Positions 60,726-64,000 of a DNA stretch of 64,000 nt are shown in pieces. Every line of letters starts with the position of its first letter. Position 1 is the first letter of the stretch. Below the pieces are notes generated by a model. It was not told the origin of the DNA and searched no databases. It worked only from the letters and a program-made list of their open reading frames with translations. This stretch comes from Liolophura sinensis (Eukaryota; Mollusca; Polyplacophora; Chitonida; Chitonidae). Location of the stretch: positions 30,612,402 through 30,676,401 of the forward strand of contig NC_088301.1 in the NCBI RefSeq assembly GCF_032854445.1. The letters are read 5' to 3'. A program made the translations under genes and the position numbers.

Positions 60726-62938
60726 GTGTTAATCCCACAAATGCATTGAAAGCAATGGGTCTTTGTTTCGTGATATATCGCTGTTTTCATTGCTGTCAGA
60801 GTGAACTCGGTAGTGGGCCTACAGCTTGTATATATGTGGACAGAAGAAATCTGCACTCCAACATTGCAATAAACATACTTACAGACTTTTACAACAGGAA
60901 TAACTCCTAATGCGGTACAGATTTGAAAACCACGCAAAGAAATTTACCACTGCAAGTCTGGAAGATGTTTCGGCCTGATACATGATTCAAGTTTTAGAAT
61001 TCTAAGACAAATAAAACAATAGTAAATAACACATTGTTGGGCGTCGCACTGGCGTCGGGGTCCTTAAAGGGTAATGTCCCTCTCCACTTTACCCACGTCC
61101 TTTTGTTTACAGCGGCCTCGCTAGAACACCGAAGGTCAGGACGAGTTCTGATTGCCCCGACCCCAACTTGAGACAGCCCACCCACACGATACATGATACG
61201 CCTCCATTTCCATCAAAATACACAAAGCAATATAAATTTTCCCTTCCCCCAAAACAACGATATCATCATTACCCAATATTTCTCAGACGTCTTGACATTT
61301 CCCGAGGTTTTGCACGTTGGTGGCCAGCGTCAGGAGAAAAGTCCCATCACGCACGTTCAAGAATGCAAATTCCTGTGCTTGTATAGGTTGGCGTGAGGAA
61401 TCATATAGGCACGTAAAACGCCACTATGGTTGGCCTGACTGCAATTCTCTAAAATGTAACGCTTTATTCAATGAGTAATGGGGTCTTTTTCCAGCTTCTG
61501 TTTCCGTTACACACATGACAAGAGAAATGTCACTTAAAGTGATATTGTGATACTATCCACTCTTGCATGAAAAGCAATATTGTATAGTCGCTATATCAGT
61601 ATCTCGCCTATATCCAGTCCCTTCAGTTTCCCCCCAAAATACCGTTCTTTATTCTTAGCCTACGATCAAAGTGATGCAGATATCAGACAATATAGTCTTA
61701 AGCATGCAATTATAAGTTTGCTCAATATCTGTGAAGATGAGATTAAACATCACCTCGTCTAAAGAAGTCATAAAGCGTGCTTGCTCGCGACATTTTGTAC
61801 TGTGCTCCACGCCCGCGCGGTTTGCAACATGAGCACTATGTATTTAGCGTATGGACTTTTCGATATATAAACACATAATGTTGTGGATTACATGATCGCT
61901 ACTGTCGCAAACTATTGGACGATTCTATTTTCTCCTCGTGGAATAAGATTATGTATGCCATTGGCTTTGTAGACACATCATCAATTTAAACTCCCGTTGT
62001 TATGAACAGTGGCATTTTCTTTGTGTTAGGTGAAGTTCTTGGTTAAATCATTGATGCATGAATTAAAATCTCAGGTGTTTTGTTGATGATGGTATCTATA
62101 TAGGCTACATGTAGGCTTATGTTTGTGCGTGACATATTTCCTGTTGCAGTTCACATTGACTGCTTGTCTGCTTGACCCACCATTATCGGGTGTGTCGTGT
62201 GTGTAATTACAACTGGGATAGTACACAAAACTGATCCAATCTTACGAAATCTGAACTGAATTAATAAATTTATGATTAGATAAATAATTCCAAAAGAATA
62301 AGAAAAAGGGATGCGTCAATGCTTAAATAGAGGGCTATACTTAGACTCTCTGGAACATCAGATTAACACACAGATGTTATTCACAGACGAAGAGTGGCAG
62401 CTCGTTGTCGCTTTTCCCTTTGGAGGGTAAAGTCTTAAACCGTTCCCATTGACCTTAATTGCCGTCAAGGGAGTAAGCCAAACGTCCCACTCTCTGGTCA
62501 ACTAGCGGTATCTGGATCGCGTAACCCCTTTGAACCTGTGCGTTGAAACAGAGCACGGTCTTATTTGTTTGTAGATACACGCTCTGGGAATTTACCTGAG
62601 ATGTGAAACCGTGCCACCGGAATCCGCCACACGTGGTCTGTGTTTTACCAGGGGGTCGGTCGGTATTATCATGGGACATGGCGGCCTTCTAACGACATCC
62701 ATATGGATCTGTACTGGATACGGCAATAGGTATGGATACTGCGTGAAGACGTTGTTATAGTGTTGGCCAGAAGCTGACCACACGCAGGCGTAGTTAACCG
62801 GAAATTATCAGAATTAGGCAAAGATTGCAGTAAGAGGTATAGGGAAGACATTTTATGGGATAAATAGCGATTTAAAAAAAACGTTAAAAATGAGATTTAA
62901 GAACTAGAAATGTATGTTCACCATCCATAGGCCCATAT
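60726..62938. other. Intergenic, no gene seen
   Basis: No supported exon. GC-richer patches at 61020-61180 and 62440-62700 have no recognisable coding motif. Confidence 0.5.
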
Positions 62939-63129
62939 CATTAATGTGATTTTTTTTTTTTTTTTTTTTTTTTTGATTGGTGTTTTACGCCGTATTCAAG
63001 AATATTTCACTTATACGACGGCGGTCAGCATTATGGTGGGTGGAAACCGGGCAGAGCCCGGGGGAAACCCACGACCATCCGCAGGATGCTGACAGACCTT
63101 CCCACTTACGGCCGGAGACATTAATGTGA
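62939..63129 (-). mobile_element. Recent SINE family A insertion with poly(A) tail
   Basis: The element 62950-63118 is in reverse orientation, beginning with an uninterrupted T run of about 24, then GATTGGTGTTTTACGCCGTA... and stopping at CTTACGGCCGGAGA (5'-truncated). It is flanked by a perfect 11-bp duplication CATTAATGTGA (62939-62949 and 63119-63129). Its high similarity to the full copy suggests it is young. Confidence 0.88.
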
Positions 63130-64000
63130 AGTGCGTATATTAATATTACTGCCGTAAGAGATACGATTTCCATATGATGACCCTCATGTTAAGGAAATAG
63201 TTTTGGTTTTAAAACGCGACCAAAATAGCTAATATACACCCTGAAAATAAAAAAAGCAAGAAAAAGTGGTAATTCTACTTCCATGTTTTAGAGTAACCTC
63301 TAATTTTGGCTATGATTTGTCTAGAAATATTTTTATGTGATCGTTTTTTGGTGTCGGGTTTGAGGCCGCAGTCGAGAAGGAATCAGTACACAATCTGCAT
63401 GAAGATACTATCGCCACGAGAAAGCAATTAGAACACGCTTATATTGTATACTTACATACAAAAATGCGTTTATCGCATTTTCAAAATGTTATTTGAACCA
63501 CATAACTTTACTGAAATAAACTACCATTTACTATAAAAAATTTTAATTACTTAAGGTTTGCCATTACACAATATTAAAATAAAAAAAATATAAATACATA
63601 TTGTTATGATGTTATGATTGTTACTATAGGTATAAGGGATATACTTGTTGAACAGAGGGTTTTGCTGGCAGGAGTCGCACAAAGCCCTTGATATAACTGT
63701 TATAAACTTCTGGTATAACTAAGTACATATATCGTAGGCCTACAAGCATGTAGACTGAAAAGACTTTTCGTATTTCATTATAAATATGTGTTATGTATAT
63801 ATAAGCATGGGCCTATACAGGCAGATTTTACTATTCTCAGGCCATGGAATTAACCTGTTGTCATGCATGTTCCCTACCTCCAAACATGAACTGAGTGGCC
63901 ACAAATAATATCGATTATATCAAATAATACTGGTTTGTGTTTTGTATATATATGAGTTGCTTAATGGAGAGACTTGTGGGTTAATTAGAGAGACCTGTTG
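63130..64000. other. Intergenic to window edge, no gene seen
   Basis: AT-rich sequence; no recognised feature. Confidence 0.5.

Overview
This is a 64-kb piece of a eukaryotic, intron-rich nuclear genome. It almost certainly comes from a lophotrochozoan and most likely from a marine mollusc. The reasons are GT-AG introns of about 0.1 to 7 kb, low GC, abundant AT and TTTA simple repeats, and many copies of two tRNA-derived SINE families. Their tails read GTAAAACACCAATCAAAT (family A here) and GACGTTAAACCCCAAGC (family B here), tails I associate with molluscan genomes. The species cannot be fixed from the sequence alone.

Two protein-coding genes can be rebuilt exon by exon, both on the + strand. 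The first (3943-18352) has 19 coding exons and encodes a 667-residue MATE/SLC47-type multidrug and toxin extrusion antiporter. All splice phases agree and the exons sum to exactly 668 codons. Two of the four membrane glutamates conserved in vertebrate SLC47 proteins are replaced (Thr358 and Gly447). The second (44104-53250) has 3 coding exons and encodes a 479-residue DM-domain transcription factor. Its DM domain and its FADKEL motif are of the Dmrt2 type, but it also carries a DMA domain.

Layout: 1-1312 is a dead Tc1/mariner transposon. 1313-3900 is intergenic sequence leading to the SLC47-like gene. That gene (3.9-18.6 kb) carries SINEs, a 22-bp minisatellite and a long 3'UTR inverted repeat. 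Next come a minisatellite field that changes its unit length (18.6-20.2 kb) and a mostly gene-free 20-44 kb stretch. This stretch holds a 102/81-bp higher-order tandem repeat (33.9-34.4 kb), a 175-bp palindrome (35.9-36.05 kb), a promoter-like CRE+YY1 site followed by a donor site (37.77-38.29 kb), and a 180-bp TA repeat. The DMRT gene follows (44.1-53.6 kb, first intron 7.2 kb). The last 10 kb has no recognised gene but contains a full-length SINE, a SINE nested in another SINE, and a recent poly(A)-tailed insertion.

The transporter and the transcription factor show no functional link beyond adjacency. Most other open frames are repeat artefacts or chance. Nothing points to an operon, a CRISPR array or a prokaryotic-type system. 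The most unusual signals are the altered glutamates, the Dmrt2+DMA architecture, the two reciprocal SINE-in-SINE insertions, and the tandem and inverted repeat structures.
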